A DNA stretch of 64,000 bases from assembly GCF_000282895.1 (NCBI RefSeq), contig NZ_ALBQ01000027.1, positions 1 to 64,000 of the forward strand, in the 5' to 3' direction. The stretch comes from Sphingomonas sp. ATCC 31555 (GTDB taxonomy: Bacteria; Pseudomonadota; Alphaproteobacteria; Sphingomonadales; Sphingomonadaceae). The notes beneath the pieces are model-generated. The model was not told the origin of the DNA. It ran no database searches and was given only the letters and a program-made list of their open reading frames with translations. Positions 53,587 to 62,412 of the stretch are shown here, piece by piece; within the stretch, counting starts at the first letter, position 1, and every line of letters starts with the position of its first letter. A program made the translations under genes and the position numbers.

Positions 53587-54641
53587 ATCTGGGCCTGATC
53601 GAAGGCTTTTTCGGCAAGCCCTGGAGCTGGGCCGATCGAACGACCGTGCTCCGCACGCTGGCGGGGGCTGGCTATCGGTTCTACCATTATGGCCCCAAGG
53701 CCGATCCGTTCCTGCGCCGCCGCTGGCGCGAGCCGCATCCGCCCGAACAGTTCGCCGCCATCGCTGCCTTCGCCGCCGAGTGCCGCGCGCTCGGCGTCCG
53801 CTTCGGCGTGGCGCTGACTCCCGTCGGCAGCACGCATCCGTTCGGCGAGGACTCGCGCGCGGCGCTGCGCTACAAGCTCGGCCAGCTCGACGCGCTGGGG
53901 ATCCAGGATCTGGCGATCCTGTTCGACGATCTGCCGGCAGAACTGCCCGATCTGGCGCGCGGCCAAGCCGAACTCGTCGATTTCTGCGCCAACAACAGCC
54001 GCGCGAGCCGCATTTTCTTCTGCCCCAGCTTCTATTCGGACGATCCCATCTTGGAGCGCGCCTGGGGTCGGCGGCCACCGGCCTATCTTTCCGAACTCGG
54101 CCGCTATCTTGATCGCCAGGTCCGCGTCTATTGGACCGGAGAGGAAGTGGTCTCGCGCGAAATCGGGGTCGCCCATCTCAAGCGCGTGCAGGACGAACTC
54201 GGCCGCAAGGTCTGCCTGTGGGACAATTATCCGGTGAACGACGGCGTGCGCATGTCGCAATTCCTGCACCTGCGCGCCTTTACCGGGCGGCCCGCCGCGA
54301 TACGCCACCATGTCAGCGGCCATGCGATCAACCCCGCGTCGCAGCCGCTGCTTTCCTGCATCCCTGCGCTCACGCTGGCCGCCAGCTATCGCCAGGGTAG
54401 CCGCTATGCCTATGGCGAGGCGTTCCTGGATGCGGCCACTTCCGTGCTGGGCAGCGAGTTCGCCACGGTGCTGCGCCGCGACATCCTGCCGCTGCAGGAT
54501 ACCGGGCTGGACAATCTCGGCCCGCGCCATGCCGAGCTGCGGACGCGCTACGGCGCCATCGATCATCCCGCGGCGCGGGAGATCACCGACTGGCTCGACG
54601 GGCGCTTCCGCACGACGCTGGAAGAAGTGCAGACCCAGTAG
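53577..54641 (+). CDS. GH84-like beta-N-acetylglucosaminidase domain enzyme
   Basis: A 354-residue protein equal to the catalytic barrel of GH84. It begins LGLIEGFFGKPWSW, has YHYGPKADPF, the catalytic Asp pair in LAILFDDLP, VYWTGEEVVS and CLWDNYPVND. No signal peptide is visible, so it should act in the cytoplasm on imported GlcNAc-containing fragments. The missing N- and C-terminal accessory domains make it shorter than secreted GH84 enzymes. GGAGG precedes ATG 53577. It shares WDNYPVND with the broken GH84 gene at 4466. Confidence 0.88.
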   Translation: MALNLGLIEGFFGKPWSWADRTTVLRTLAGAGYRFYHYGPKADPFLRRRWREPHPPEQFAAIAAFAAECRALGVRFGVALTPVGSTHPFGEDSRAALRYKLGQLDALGIQDLAILFDDLPAELPDLARGQAELVDFCANNSRASRIFFCPSFYSDDPILERAWGRRPPAYLSELGRYLDRQVRVYWTGEEVVSREIGVAHLKRVQDELGRKVCLWDNYPVNDGVRMSQFLHLRAFTGRPAAIRHHVSGHAINPASQPLLSCIPALTLAASYRQGSRYAYGEAFLDAATSVLGSEFATVLRRDILPLQDTGLDNLGPRHAELRTRYGAIDHPAAREITDWLDGRFRTTLEEVQTQ

Positions 54642-54652
54642 GGGAGGATCGG

Positions 54653-55537
54653 ATGACGCAATTCTTCCTCGGCGTGGATGCGGGCGGGAGCAACTGCCGC
54701 TGCCGCCTGGTGGACGCTGCCGGCCGAGTGCTCGCGACGGCGCAGGCCGGGCCGGCCAATGCCGGGCTCGGGCTGGAGTCGCTCTATGCCACGCTGCGCG
54801 ACGTGACCGCGCAGGCGGTGCACGCGGCGGGCCTCGACGACACGCAGGTCGCCGGCATCCGCGCAGCGATGGGCATTGCCGGCATCTCGCGGCCCGGCGT
54901 GCTCGCCGCGCTGGAGGGTTTCGGCTTTCCCTTCGCGGAGACCCTCTACGATACCGATGCCGGCATCGCCAATCTGGGCGCCCATGGCGGGGGAGACGGC
55001 GCGATCCTGATCATCGGCACCGGCAGCGTCGCCCAGGTGCGGGTGAACGGCGAGAATTTCCGCATCGGCGGCTATGGCTTCCCCATTTCGGACGAAGGCA
55101 GCGGCGCGGCGCTGGGCCTAAGCGCGATGCGCCACGCGCTGCGCGCGCTCGACGGCCGCACCCGTGCGACGCCGCTCAGCACCGCCGTTACCGAGCGCTT
55201 CGGCCATGACACCGCCCGCGCGATCGCCTGGATGGATCAGGCGACACCGCGCGATTATGGCAGCTTCGCGCCACTTGTAATGGCCTATGCCGAAGCGGAC
55301 GACGCTATCGCCCGATCGATCGTGGAGGACGCGGTGGGCCATATCGAGCGGTTTATCGAAACGATCTTCGAACGCGGCGCGACCCGCTGCGCGCTGCTCG
55401 GCGGCCTCGCGCCGAAAGTGCGGCCCTGGCTGCGGGCGCGCACCGTTGCCCGGCTTAGCGACCCGCTCGGCGATGCGCTGAGCGGCGCCCTCTATCTCGC
55501 GGGTCTGCCCGCCCCGCTTCAGGAGAAGCTGCAATGA
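54653..55537 (+). CDS. BadF/BadG/BcrA/BcrD-type N-acetylglucosamine kinase
   Basis: A 294-residue actin-fold kinase. It starts FFLGVDAGGSNCRCRLVDAAGR (phosphate 1 loop), has AAMGIAGI, YDTDAGIANLGAHGG, AILIIGTGSVAQVRVNG (phosphate 2) and GGYGFPISDEGSGAALGLSAM, the glucosamine/GlcNAc kinase signature. It would phosphorylate GlcNAc released by the preceding GH84-like enzyme. GGGGAGG precedes the ATG by 5 bp. It ends overlapping a short Tat-signal stub. Confidence 0.92.
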   Translation: MTQFFLGVDAGGSNCRCRLVDAAGRVLATAQAGPANAGLGLESLYATLRDVTAQAVHAAGLDDTQVAGIRAAMGIAGISRPGVLAALEGFGFPFAETLYDTDAGIANLGAHGGGDGAILIIGTGSVAQVRVNGENFRIGGYGFPISDEGSGAALGLSAMRHALRALDGRTRATPLSTAVTERFGHDTARAIAWMDQATPRDYGSFAPLVMAYAEADDAIARSIVEDAVGHIERFIETIFERGATRCALLGGLAPKVRPWLRARTVARLSDPLGDALSGALYLAGLPAPLQEKLQ

Positions 55538-55677
55538 TCCAGCGTCGTCAGTTCCTCACCGCCGCCGGCATAGCGGCGCTGGCACCGATCGCCCGGCCCG
55601 CAGCAGGTGTGCTGCCGTCGCCGCCAGCCGCCCCGCCTCTCCTTGCCTCCAACGCCCTCGCGCTACTGCTTGGGTGA
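55534..55677 (+). pseudogene. Truncated gene: Tat signal stub only
   Basis: A 47-codon frame starts at ATG 55534, overlapping the kinase stop (ATGA). It encodes RRQFLTAAGIAALAPIARPA, then a Pro/Ala/Leu stretch and TGA at 55675-55677. It is a complete twin-arginine signal with nothing to export; its 3' end overlaps the 3' end of the convergent S9 peptidase gene. I infer that the body of an exported enzyme, probably a glycosidase of this operon, was deleted. Confidence 0.55.
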
Positions 55678-57759
55678 CGCGCCAAGCGCTCCGGCAAGGA
55701 AGCCGTCCGTGGCGGCATAGGCCTTCACCCAGCTTTCGTAGCGGAAGAATTCGTGCCGCTCGCCGGGCAGCATCAGCGTGTCGAGCTTGACCCCGCGCGC
55801 GGTCAGCGCCTCGGCGAGCCGCACCGACTGGGCGAAATCGACATTGCGGTCGTCGTCCCCGTGCACCAGCAACACCGGCGAGCGCCAGCGATCGAGCGCG
55901 GACGCCGGCGAGGATTGCCAAGCGGTCTCGCGCCAACGCGCCTGCACCTCGGGCGGCAGCATCGGCGGTGGCGTGCGGACGAGGTCGTGCACGCCGTGCA
56001 GGTCGACGCCGGCGGCGAAGATGGCGCTATCCCGCGCCAGCCCCAGCGCGGTCAGATAGCCGCCCCAGCTGCCGCCCCACAGGCCGATGCGGCGCGGATC
56101 GACATCGCGCCGCGCCGCCAGCCAGCGGGCGGCGGCCAGCACGTCGCGATATTCGCTGGCACCCTCCCGTCCGGTCTCCGCCGCCTCGCGAAAGGCGCGG
56201 CCATAGCCGGTGCCGCTGCGATAATTGATCGCCAGCACATCGAAGCCATCCATCGCCAGGTGCTGATTGAGCAGGTAGGCGTTGGCATAATAGGGCATCA
56301 GGTGAAAGGCGGGCAGCATCTGCCGCCGCGGGCCGCCATGGAGGAAGATAAGGGCCGGGTGCGGCCCCTTGCTCCCGCCGCGCGCTTTGAACAGCGTGGC
56401 GTGGACGGTGACGCCATCCTCGGCGGCGAAGCGCACCGGCTCGGGCGCGACGAAGTCGCCGGTTTCGGCCGGATCGCCGCCCGCGACCATCGGGACAAGC
56501 CCACCGCCAGCCTTTACCAGCGCCGCATGGGGCGGCACGCGGACGCCGCTGGCCACCACCGCCAGCGCATCACCGGCAATTGTGGGGAAGCCTTCGATCC
56601 CGTCTCCCGCCGTCAGCTGCCGCGCGGCGCCGCCCGCCAGCGGGCGCTGCCATAGGTGTCGCCGCTCCACATCGCCGAAATTGCCGGCATAGATCAGCGT
56701 GCGGCGGTCGGCCGAAAGGGTGAAATTCTCCACCTCGGCCTCGCCCGGCGTCAGGTCGACGGCGGTGCCGCCGCGCGCCGGCGCCGCCATCACATGCACC
56801 CAGCCGCTGGCCTCCGATGGGAACAGCAGCCGGTCGTCGGCGCTCCAGAACAGGTTGGCGGTGCGGGTGCCGTAATAGCGCCCGCCAGCGCCCGGTGTCG
56901 CGCGCCAAGCGGTGTGCGCCTTGCCCGTCGCGAGCTCCACCACCCGCACGCTCCAATAGGAGGCCTCGGTGCCGGTCGCGCCGAACGGCGGCGCGACGGT
57001 GCGGATAAAAGCGAGCGACCGCCCGTCCGGCGAAAAGATCGGCGAGACGTCCTGCGTCATCGCCGGATCGGGGTAGGAAAGCGCCGCGCTCGCCAGATCG
57101 AACAGCGCGACCAGACCGTGATCGCGCCGCCGGCTTACGAACAGGAGTCGCTTGCCATCGGGGGACCAGGAGAGGTCCTCGATCGTCCCGGGCAGTTGCG
57201 CAAGCTTCGTCGCCGCGCCGCCAGACACCTCCGCGAGCAGCAACGTTCCGCCCGAAAGGAACGCCACGCGGCTGCCATCGGGCGAGAAGACAGGCGAATG
57301 GCCCTCCCCCAGCACCCGCGGTATAGCCTCGCCGGCGGTGGCGCGGACCCACACCGTCTGGGTGCCGCCCCGCGCGGCGTGGCCGCTGTTGGGCGGGGGG
57401 AGATCGGGGAATTCACCGTCGCCGCCTTGCGTCCAGGCAATCGTCGCGCCGTCCCGGCTGAGCGCCAGATGGTGGAGGTCGACGCCGTCGTCGCGGCGGG
57501 TGTCGGTCAGGCGACGCGGCGACTGGCCAGGGCCCGGCGACACCCAGAGCGTGCGCACTCCCGCACGCATCTCCACCCACGCGAAGACCGGCCGCTCACT
57601 TGCGCCGACCAGCCCCACGCTCATCGGCAGACCGAGCAGGCGGGCAATGGCTGCTTCGTGGTCCGGCGGCGTCGCGCCAGCGCCGATCGTGAGCAGCGCA
57701 GCGCCCAGCAGCAGCGTGGGGCGCAGGAACAGGCGAGCGGAAAGGGAGCGTCTCGACAT
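55663..57759 (-). CDS. S9-family prolyl-oligopeptidase-like peptidase, exported
   Basis: A 698-residue enzyme. A signal peptide (LFLRPTLLLGAALLTIGAGA) is followed by a beta-propeller built from WD40-like/TolB repeats (SPVFSPDGSRVAF, DLSWSPDGKRLLF, SPIFSPDGRSLAF) and an alpha/beta-hydrolase domain. That domain has the nucleophile in GLWGGSWGGYLT, the acid in LLVHGDDDRNVDF and the His in PGERHEFFRYES. It is likely periplasmic and cleaves short peptides. It runs leftward after the carboxypeptidase gene, separated by 77 bp. Confidence 0.92.
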   Translation of the reverse strand: MSRRSLSARLFLRPTLLLGAALLTIGAGATPPDHEAAIARLLGLPMSVGLVGASERPVFAWVEMRAGVRTLWVSPGPGQSPRRLTDTRRDDGVDLHHLALSRDGATIAWTQGGDGEFPDLPPPNSGHAARGGTQTVWVRATAGEAIPRVLGEGHSPVFSPDGSRVAFLSGGTLLLAEVSGGAATKLAQLPGTIEDLSWSPDGKRLLFVSRRRDHGLVALFDLASAALSYPDPAMTQDVSPIFSPDGRSLAFIRTVAPPFGATGTEASYWSVRVVELATGKAHTAWRATPGAGGRYYGTRTANLFWSADDRLLFPSEASGWVHVMAAPARGGTAVDLTPGEAEVENFTLSADRRTLIYAGNFGDVERRHLWQRPLAGGAARQLTAGDGIEGFPTIAGDALAVVASGVRVPPHAALVKAGGGLVPMVAGGDPAETGDFVAPEPVRFAAEDGVTVHATLFKARGGSKGPHPALIFLHGGPRRQMLPAFHLMPYYANAYLLNQHLAMDGFDVLAINYRSGTGYGRAFREAAETGREGASEYRDVLAAARWLAARRDVDPRRIGLWGGSWGGYLTALGLARDSAIFAAGVDLHGVHDLVRTPPPMLPPEVQARWRETAWQSSPASALDRWRSPVLLVHGDDDRNVDFAQSVRLAEALTARGVKLDTLMLPGERHEFFRYESWVKAYAATDGFLAGALGASPKQ

Positions 57760-57836
57760 GGCCCGACTATGCGCGGCGCGCGGCGGTACGGCCAGATGCC
57801 TGGTGGCTATGCCCCACCTATTGCCCGGTTATGCGA

Positions 57837-59267
57837 TCAATGGGCGGCGGCGATCGCCACCAGCGCCGCATCGATCGCCGAGGTCGCGCTGGTGCCGCCG
57901 GGTATGTCGTTGGCATACGCCGCGAACGCCAAGGTTCGCCCGCTCGCAGCGGTCAAATATCCGGCGAGCGCGCTGGTAGCATTCAGCGACCCGGTCTTCG
58001 CCCATACCCTGCCCGCGAGCGGCGTGCCGGTGAAGCGCCGGGCGAGCGTCCCGTCGCTCGCGGCGACCGGAAAGGTCTCACGCCATGCCGCTCCCCAAGG
58101 CTGGGTGGCGGCCCAGCGCAGCAACGCCACGGTCGCACGCGGCGTCACGCGGTTGTAGCTGGACATGCCGGCCCCATCGGCCAATTCAACCGCGCCCTTG
58201 GCAACCTTGGCGCGGGCAAGCAGCGCATCGACGACGGCGTGCCCGTCGGCCACCGAGCCGCTCGAGCCAAGCCGCCGCAGCAACAGCTCGGCATGAAGAT
58301 TCTGGCTCACTTTGTTGGTATGGCGCAGATCCTCACTCAGGGGCGCTGGCGTGAGCCGCGCCAGCACGGTCGCCTCTGACGGCGCTGCAAGGGGTGCGTC
58401 GCCACGATTTGCAGGATCGTCGGCCGGTACAAGGGAGCGATGCCGCACGGCGATCCGCCCCTTCACCTTCACGCCTGCCGCACGCAGCAGCTGCGCGAAG
58501 CGCCAAGCCGCGCGGTGTGCCGGATCGTCGACGCCCACCGACAGTGCCACAGGAAGGTTTCCCTCGGCGATGCTGCCGGTCAGGCGCAGCAGATCGCTAC
58601 CCGGCACACGTTCGAACGACAGCGTTCGCGGGCTGCCGACCGGGCCGGTCGTGGCGCTATTGTCGATCCGATAATAGCCGTCGCCCGTAACCTGCGGCGG
58701 CGTGCCAGCCGCGCCCGGCGCGATGGTCAGCGTCACGACATTGTCATCCAGCGTCAGCGCGGAAATGGCCGTGCCGTACACGCCCGCCATGTTGTTCCAG
58801 CTCATGCCTAATGGCCAGCGCTCATCGGGAAACGCGGTGTCGTCGCCCACCACATCACCCACCGCCCGCACCTTCTGCGCCACCGCTGCCGCCAGATCCG
58901 CCAGGCAATCGACACGGCAATCGGGCGCAGAGGACAGGCGCGCGTCGCCATGGCCCGCCAGGACGACCGCGGGCGTGCCGCGGCCCTCGAGGCGCACCGT
59001 TGCGCCGCCCGCCCCATCGGGAACCGCGACGTCCAGCGTCTCGAAGGCGGCGGCGGTGGTGAACAACTTGGTGTTGGATGCGGGGATAAAACGCTCGTCC
59101 GGCCGCAGCGCGACGATCTCGCGCCCCTCCGCATCGATCACGACCAGCCCGATGCGCGTGCCCTCCGGCGCCCTGGCCAGGGCCTCCGTCACCCCCGGCG
59201 GCAGCGGCGGCGGCACATCGGCGGGGGCCCCCGCCAGCATCAGGGCAACCAGCGCTGGCCAGCTCAT
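57837..59267 (-). CDS. D-alanyl-D-alanine carboxypeptidase/endopeptidase (PBP4, S13)
   Basis: A 476-residue exported DD-peptidase. A short signal (LVALMLAGAPADV) is followed by SxxK in FIPASNTKLFTTAA, a large inserted domain with DDTAFPDERWPLGMSWNNMAGVYG, SxN in MSSYNRVT and KTG in VWAKTGSLNATSALAGYL. It trims or opens peptidoglycan cross-links in the periplasm and can release D-Ala. Its start overlaps the LysR stop (ATGA), linking it to the D-amino-acid operon. Confidence 0.92.
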   Translation of the reverse strand: MSWPALVALMLAGAPADVPPPLPPGVTEALARAPEGTRIGLVVIDAEGREIVALRPDERFIPASNTKLFTTAAAFETLDVAVPDGAGGATVRLEGRGTPAVVLAGHGDARLSSAPDCRVDCLADLAAAVAQKVRAVGDVVGDDTAFPDERWPLGMSWNNMAGVYGTAISALTLDDNVVTLTIAPGAAGTPPQVTGDGYYRIDNSATTGPVGSPRTLSFERVPGSDLLRLTGSIAEGNLPVALSVGVDDPAHRAAWRFAQLLRAAGVKVKGRIAVRHRSLVPADDPANRGDAPLAAPSEATVLARLTPAPLSEDLRHTNKVSQNLHAELLLRRLGSSGSVADGHAVVDALLARAKVAKGAVELADGAGMSSYNRVTPRATVALLRWAATQPWGAAWRETFPVAASDGTLARRFTGTPLAGRVWAKTGSLNATSALAGYLTAASGRTLAFAAYANDIPGGTSATSAIDAALVAIAAAH

Positions 59268-60148
59268 CGGCGTTCGATCTCCTCGCTCAACATCGTCAGG
59301 AATTCCGCCACAAGCATCGACGGCGGTCGATCGAGCAGGTGGATGGCGTGGACATCGAACGTGATCGACGGGCGCAGCGGCCGCATCGATAACCCAGGCG
59401 CCATCGATGCGGCCGCCGTGAAATTGTCGACGATCGCCAGCCCGACGCCCGCGCGCACGAGCGCCGCCGCGATGTAGAAGGTCCGTGCCACCACCACTTC
59501 GTTCAGCACCAGGCCGAGCCGGTCGATTTCTTCGGACAGCAGCTTGCCGATCGGGCCGCTGCCTTTCAGCGAGATCACCGGTCGGACGACCAGTTGCGAC
59601 AGTTCCAGCCGCGGCGGTGCATCCGGCATGTCGCGCTCGCGGTACAGGACGACCAGTTCGCCCTCGCCCAGCCAGCTATGGGTTAGCGCCACGCCGCGCG
59701 GCGGCTCGCTGGCGATCGCGATATCGCTCTCGCGCTCGTACAGCTTGCGCAGCAGATCGTCGTGATGGACGGTCTGAAGGTCGAAGCGGACATCGGGCCT
59801 TCGCACGAGGAAGCGCGACACCGCATCGGGCAACACCCCCAACCCCAGGCTGGGCAATGCCGAGATCCGCAGCGTCGTCCCCGCCCCGACGCGCAGGTTG
59901 CGCCCCGCCTCGCGCAACGCGCGCACCCGCTCCTGGATGTCGGCGACGTCCGCAAACAGCGCGTGCGCGTCCTCGGTAGGGAGCAGACGCCCGTTGGAAC
60001 GCTGGAACAGTTCGAACCCCAACAGGCTCTCCGCGTGGCGGAGCGTCTTCGATACCGAGGGCTGCGAGACGTTCAGTGCGCGAGCGGCTGCAGAGACGGA
60101 TCCGTTGACGTACACGGCGTGGAAAATCTCGATATGGCGCAGGTTCAT
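59264..60148 (-). CDS. LysR-family transcriptional regulator
   Basis: A 294-residue regulator. The HTH is MNLRHIEIFHAVYVNGSVSAAARALNVSQPSVSKTLRHAE and a periplasmic-binding-like effector domain begins near residue 90. It lies within the leftward D-amino-acid operon, between the symporter (24-bp gap) and the carboxypeptidase. It probably controls the operon in response to a D-amino acid or cell-wall peptide. Confidence 0.92.
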   Translation of the reverse strand: MNLRHIEIFHAVYVNGSVSAAARALNVSQPSVSKTLRHAESLLGFELFQRSNGRLLPTEDAHALFADVADIQERVRALREAGRNLRVGAGTTLRISALPSLGLGVLPDAVSRFLVRRPDVRFDLQTVHHDDLLRKLYERESDIAIASEPPRGVALTHSWLGEGELVVLYRERDMPDAPPRLELSQLVVRPVISLKGSGPIGKLLSEEIDRLGLVLNEVVVARTFYIAAALVRAGVGLAIVDNFTAAASMAPGLSMRPLRPSITFDVHAIHLLDRPPSMLVAEFLTMLSEEIERR

Positions 60149-60172
60149 GGATGCAGCCTAGCGCCCCCGCCC

Positions 60173-61417
60173 CTATTCGGCCACCGGCCCGCGAAAGCGC
60201 GCGGCGTCCAGTTCGTCCTCCCCCCGCGCCACCAGCGTAGCGACGGCCAGATTGGCCGAAGCGGAGGGCACGGTGCGGGTCATGTCGAGCAGCCGGTCGA
60301 ACGGCAGCACCAGACCCACCACCAACGCAGTCTGCTCCGCACCTACGCCGACCGCAGAAAGCATCGCCGCCAGCATAAACAGCGATGCCGACGGCACCGG
60401 CGCGGTACCGAACGCCGCCAGCGCCCCGGTCAGCAGCATCGTGACCAGCATCGTCGCGTCTGGCACGATGCCTAGGGCCTGAAGCGCGAACTGGCCGAGC
60501 AGCCCGACATACATGGCGGTGCCGTCCTTGCCGATCGAGGCGCCGAGCGGCAGCACGGTGGAGGCAACTCCGCGCGACACGCCCAGATTGTCCTGCGCCA
60601 CGCGTAGCGCCACCGGCAGCGTCGCGGAGGACGACGCCGTCGAAAAGGCCACTACCAGCGCGTCGGCAATGCCGCGGAAGAAACGGACGACCGGCAGCCG
60701 GGCGACGAGGCCGATCAATACGGCATGTACCCCCAGCATCTGGACGAGCGACGCCAGCACCACCGCCAGCGCCAGCCAGCCGACATGGACGAACACGGCT
60801 GCGCCGTTCACTGCTACTGCTTGGGCAATCAGTGCGAGAACGCCGAAGGGCGTCACCTCCATCACTGCGCGAACAATATGCAATAGCACCGAAGAAAGCC
60901 CTTGCAACAGCGCGACGACCGGCTTGCCGGCCTCGCCTGCCATCACGCTGCCGGCCCCGAGGAGGACGGCGACGAAAATGATCGCCAGCATGTCGCCCCG
61001 TCCCAGCGCCTCAACGATGTTCAGCGGCACGATCGACAGTAGCTGCTCGGCTGGCGTGACCGGCGGCCCCAGCGGATGCGGCACCACGCCGCCCAGCGAC
61101 ATGCCGACGCCGGGGCGCAGCACCAGCCCCATCGCCATTCCGATCGATACCGCCACAAGGGTAGTGGCTGCGAACAGCCCCACGGTGCGCAGGCCGATCG
61201 ACCCCAGCCGCCGCGGATCGCCGAGCGTCGCAATCCCCGCCGAAATGGTGACCAGCACCACCGGCACCACCAGCATCTTGATCAGCCGGACGAACAGTTC
61301 GCCCACCAGCCGGACCGCGCCTGCGCCCTCCGGCCAGATCAGTCCGAGCGCGACGCCCAGCAGCAACCCACCGACCACCCGCTTCCACAGCGGGATCGCG
61401 AACCAGCCCCGGATCAC
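60173..61417 (-). CDS. Dicarboxylate/amino-acid:cation symporter (DAACS)
   Basis: A 414-residue glutamate/aspartate-type symporter. It has LVGELFVRLIKMLVVPVVLVTISAGIA, the serine-rich hairpin FSTASSSATLPVAL, PLGASIGKDGTAMYVGLLGQF and the last helix with DRLLDMTRTVPSASANL. The start is GTG 61417, sharing GTGA with the DgcA-like stop. In this operon D-glutamate, glutamate-like or N-acyl amino acids are likely substrates. Confidence 0.92.
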   Translation of the reverse strand: MIRGWFAIPLWKRVVGGLLLGVALGLIWPEGAGAVRLVGELFVRLIKMLVVPVVLVTISAGIATLGDPRRLGSIGLRTVGLFAATTLVAVSIGMAMGLVLRPGVGMSLGGVVPHPLGPPVTPAEQLLSIVPLNIVEALGRGDMLAIIFVAVLLGAGSVMAGEAGKPVVALLQGLSSVLLHIVRAVMEVTPFGVLALIAQAVAVNGAAVFVHVGWLALAVVLASLVQMLGVHAVLIGLVARLPVVRFFRGIADALVVAFSTASSSATLPVALRVAQDNLGVSRGVASTVLPLGASIGKDGTAMYVGLLGQFALQALGIVPDATMLVTMLLTGALAAFGTAPVPSASLFMLAAMLSAVGVGAEQTALVVGLVLPFDRLLDMTRTVPSASANLAVATLVARGEDELDAARFRGPVAE

Positions 61418-62412
61418 GCGCAACCCGCGCTTCCCCAAAAGCCGGGGGCCGGCGCCGTCAGGATTCCGTTCGCGTCGCGTGCGCCGCCGGGGCGATCTTC
61501 GGCCAGCCAGAGCGGCCCGTCGAGATCGACAAAGGCCGCTTCCCGCGCCACCAGCATCGCCGGCGCGATCCCCAGCGACGAACATACCATGCAGCCCACC
61601 ATCAACCCGAACCCCCGCGCCTGTGCCGCTTCCGCCAGCGCCAATGCTTCGGTCAAGCCGCCGGTCTTGTCGAGCTTCACGTTGACATGGCTGTACAGAC
61701 CCGCGAGCCGATCCAGGTCTGCCCGGGTGTGGAGCGCCTCATCGGCGCAGATCGGAATCGCGCCCGCCAGCGCCGCAAGCCCCTGATCCTCGCCCGCCGG
61801 CACCGGCTGTTCAAGCAGGTCGACACGGTGCTCGCGCAGCAGCGGCAGCCGATCGGCGATATCCTCCACCCGCCAGCTCTCATTGGGATCGACGATCAGC
61901 CGCGGCGCGGGCGCAACGGCGCGAACCGCCGCGATCTGGGCTGCGGCTCCGTCCCGATCGACCTTGATCTTGAGGAGCGGAACCTGCGCTACATCGCCTG
62001 CAGCCCGCGCCATCGCCTCCGGCGTGTCGATCCCGATCGTGATGGCAGAGGCGATCGCATCGGCAGGTGCAACGCCGGCGAGCGCCGCGACGCTGGTCCC
62101 CGCCAGCCGGGCTTCCAGGTCCCACAATGCACAATCGACCGCGTTGCGGGCGGCGCTCGCAGGCATCGCTTGGAGGATGTCCGCACGCGTCGCCCCTTCC
62201 TCGATCAGCGCGCGCACCCGCTCGACCTCCGCGATCGCGCCTTCGACCGTCTCGCCATATCGGGGATAGGGCACGCCCTCGCCCCAACCCTGCGTTCCGC
62301 CTTGGCAGATCGTCACCGTCACCACATCGGCGGCCGTTTTGACGCCGCGGGAGATGCGGAACGGCGTTCTCAGCGCAAAGCGGTCGTGACGAGCGGCGAG
62401 GGTGCGGCGCAT
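61414..62412 (-). CDS. Enolase-superfamily dipeptide epimerase / DgcA-like N-acetyl-D-glutamate racemase
   Basis: A 332-residue muconate-lactonizing-subgroup enzyme. It has GWGEGVPYPRYGE, ARNAVDCALWDLEARLAG, LLKIKVD (the K-x-K catalytic motif), the metal ligands in LIVDPNES, LEQPV and ICADEALH, and NVKLDKTGG. Alone it would be called L-Ala-D/L-Glu epimerase. Directly after a DUF1611 gene it matches the DgcN-DgcA pair that converts D-glutamate through N-acetyl-D-glutamate. ATG 62412 gives a 43-bp overlap with the DgcN-like gene. Confidence 0.9.
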   Translation of the reverse strand: MRRTLAARHDRFALRTPFRISRGVKTAADVVTVTICQGGTQGWGEGVPYPRYGETVEGAIAEVERVRALIEEGATRADILQAMPASAARNAVDCALWDLEARLAGTSVAALAGVAPADAIASAITIGIDTPEAMARAAGDVAQVPLLKIKVDRDGAAAQIAAVRAVAPAPRLIVDPNESWRVEDIADRLPLLREHRVDLLEQPVPAGEDQGLAALAGAIPICADEALHTRADLDRLAGLYSHVNVKLDKTGGLTEALALAEAAQARGFGLMVGCMVCSSLGIAPAMLVAREAAFVDLDGPLWLAEDRPGGARDANGILTAPAPGFWGSAGCA

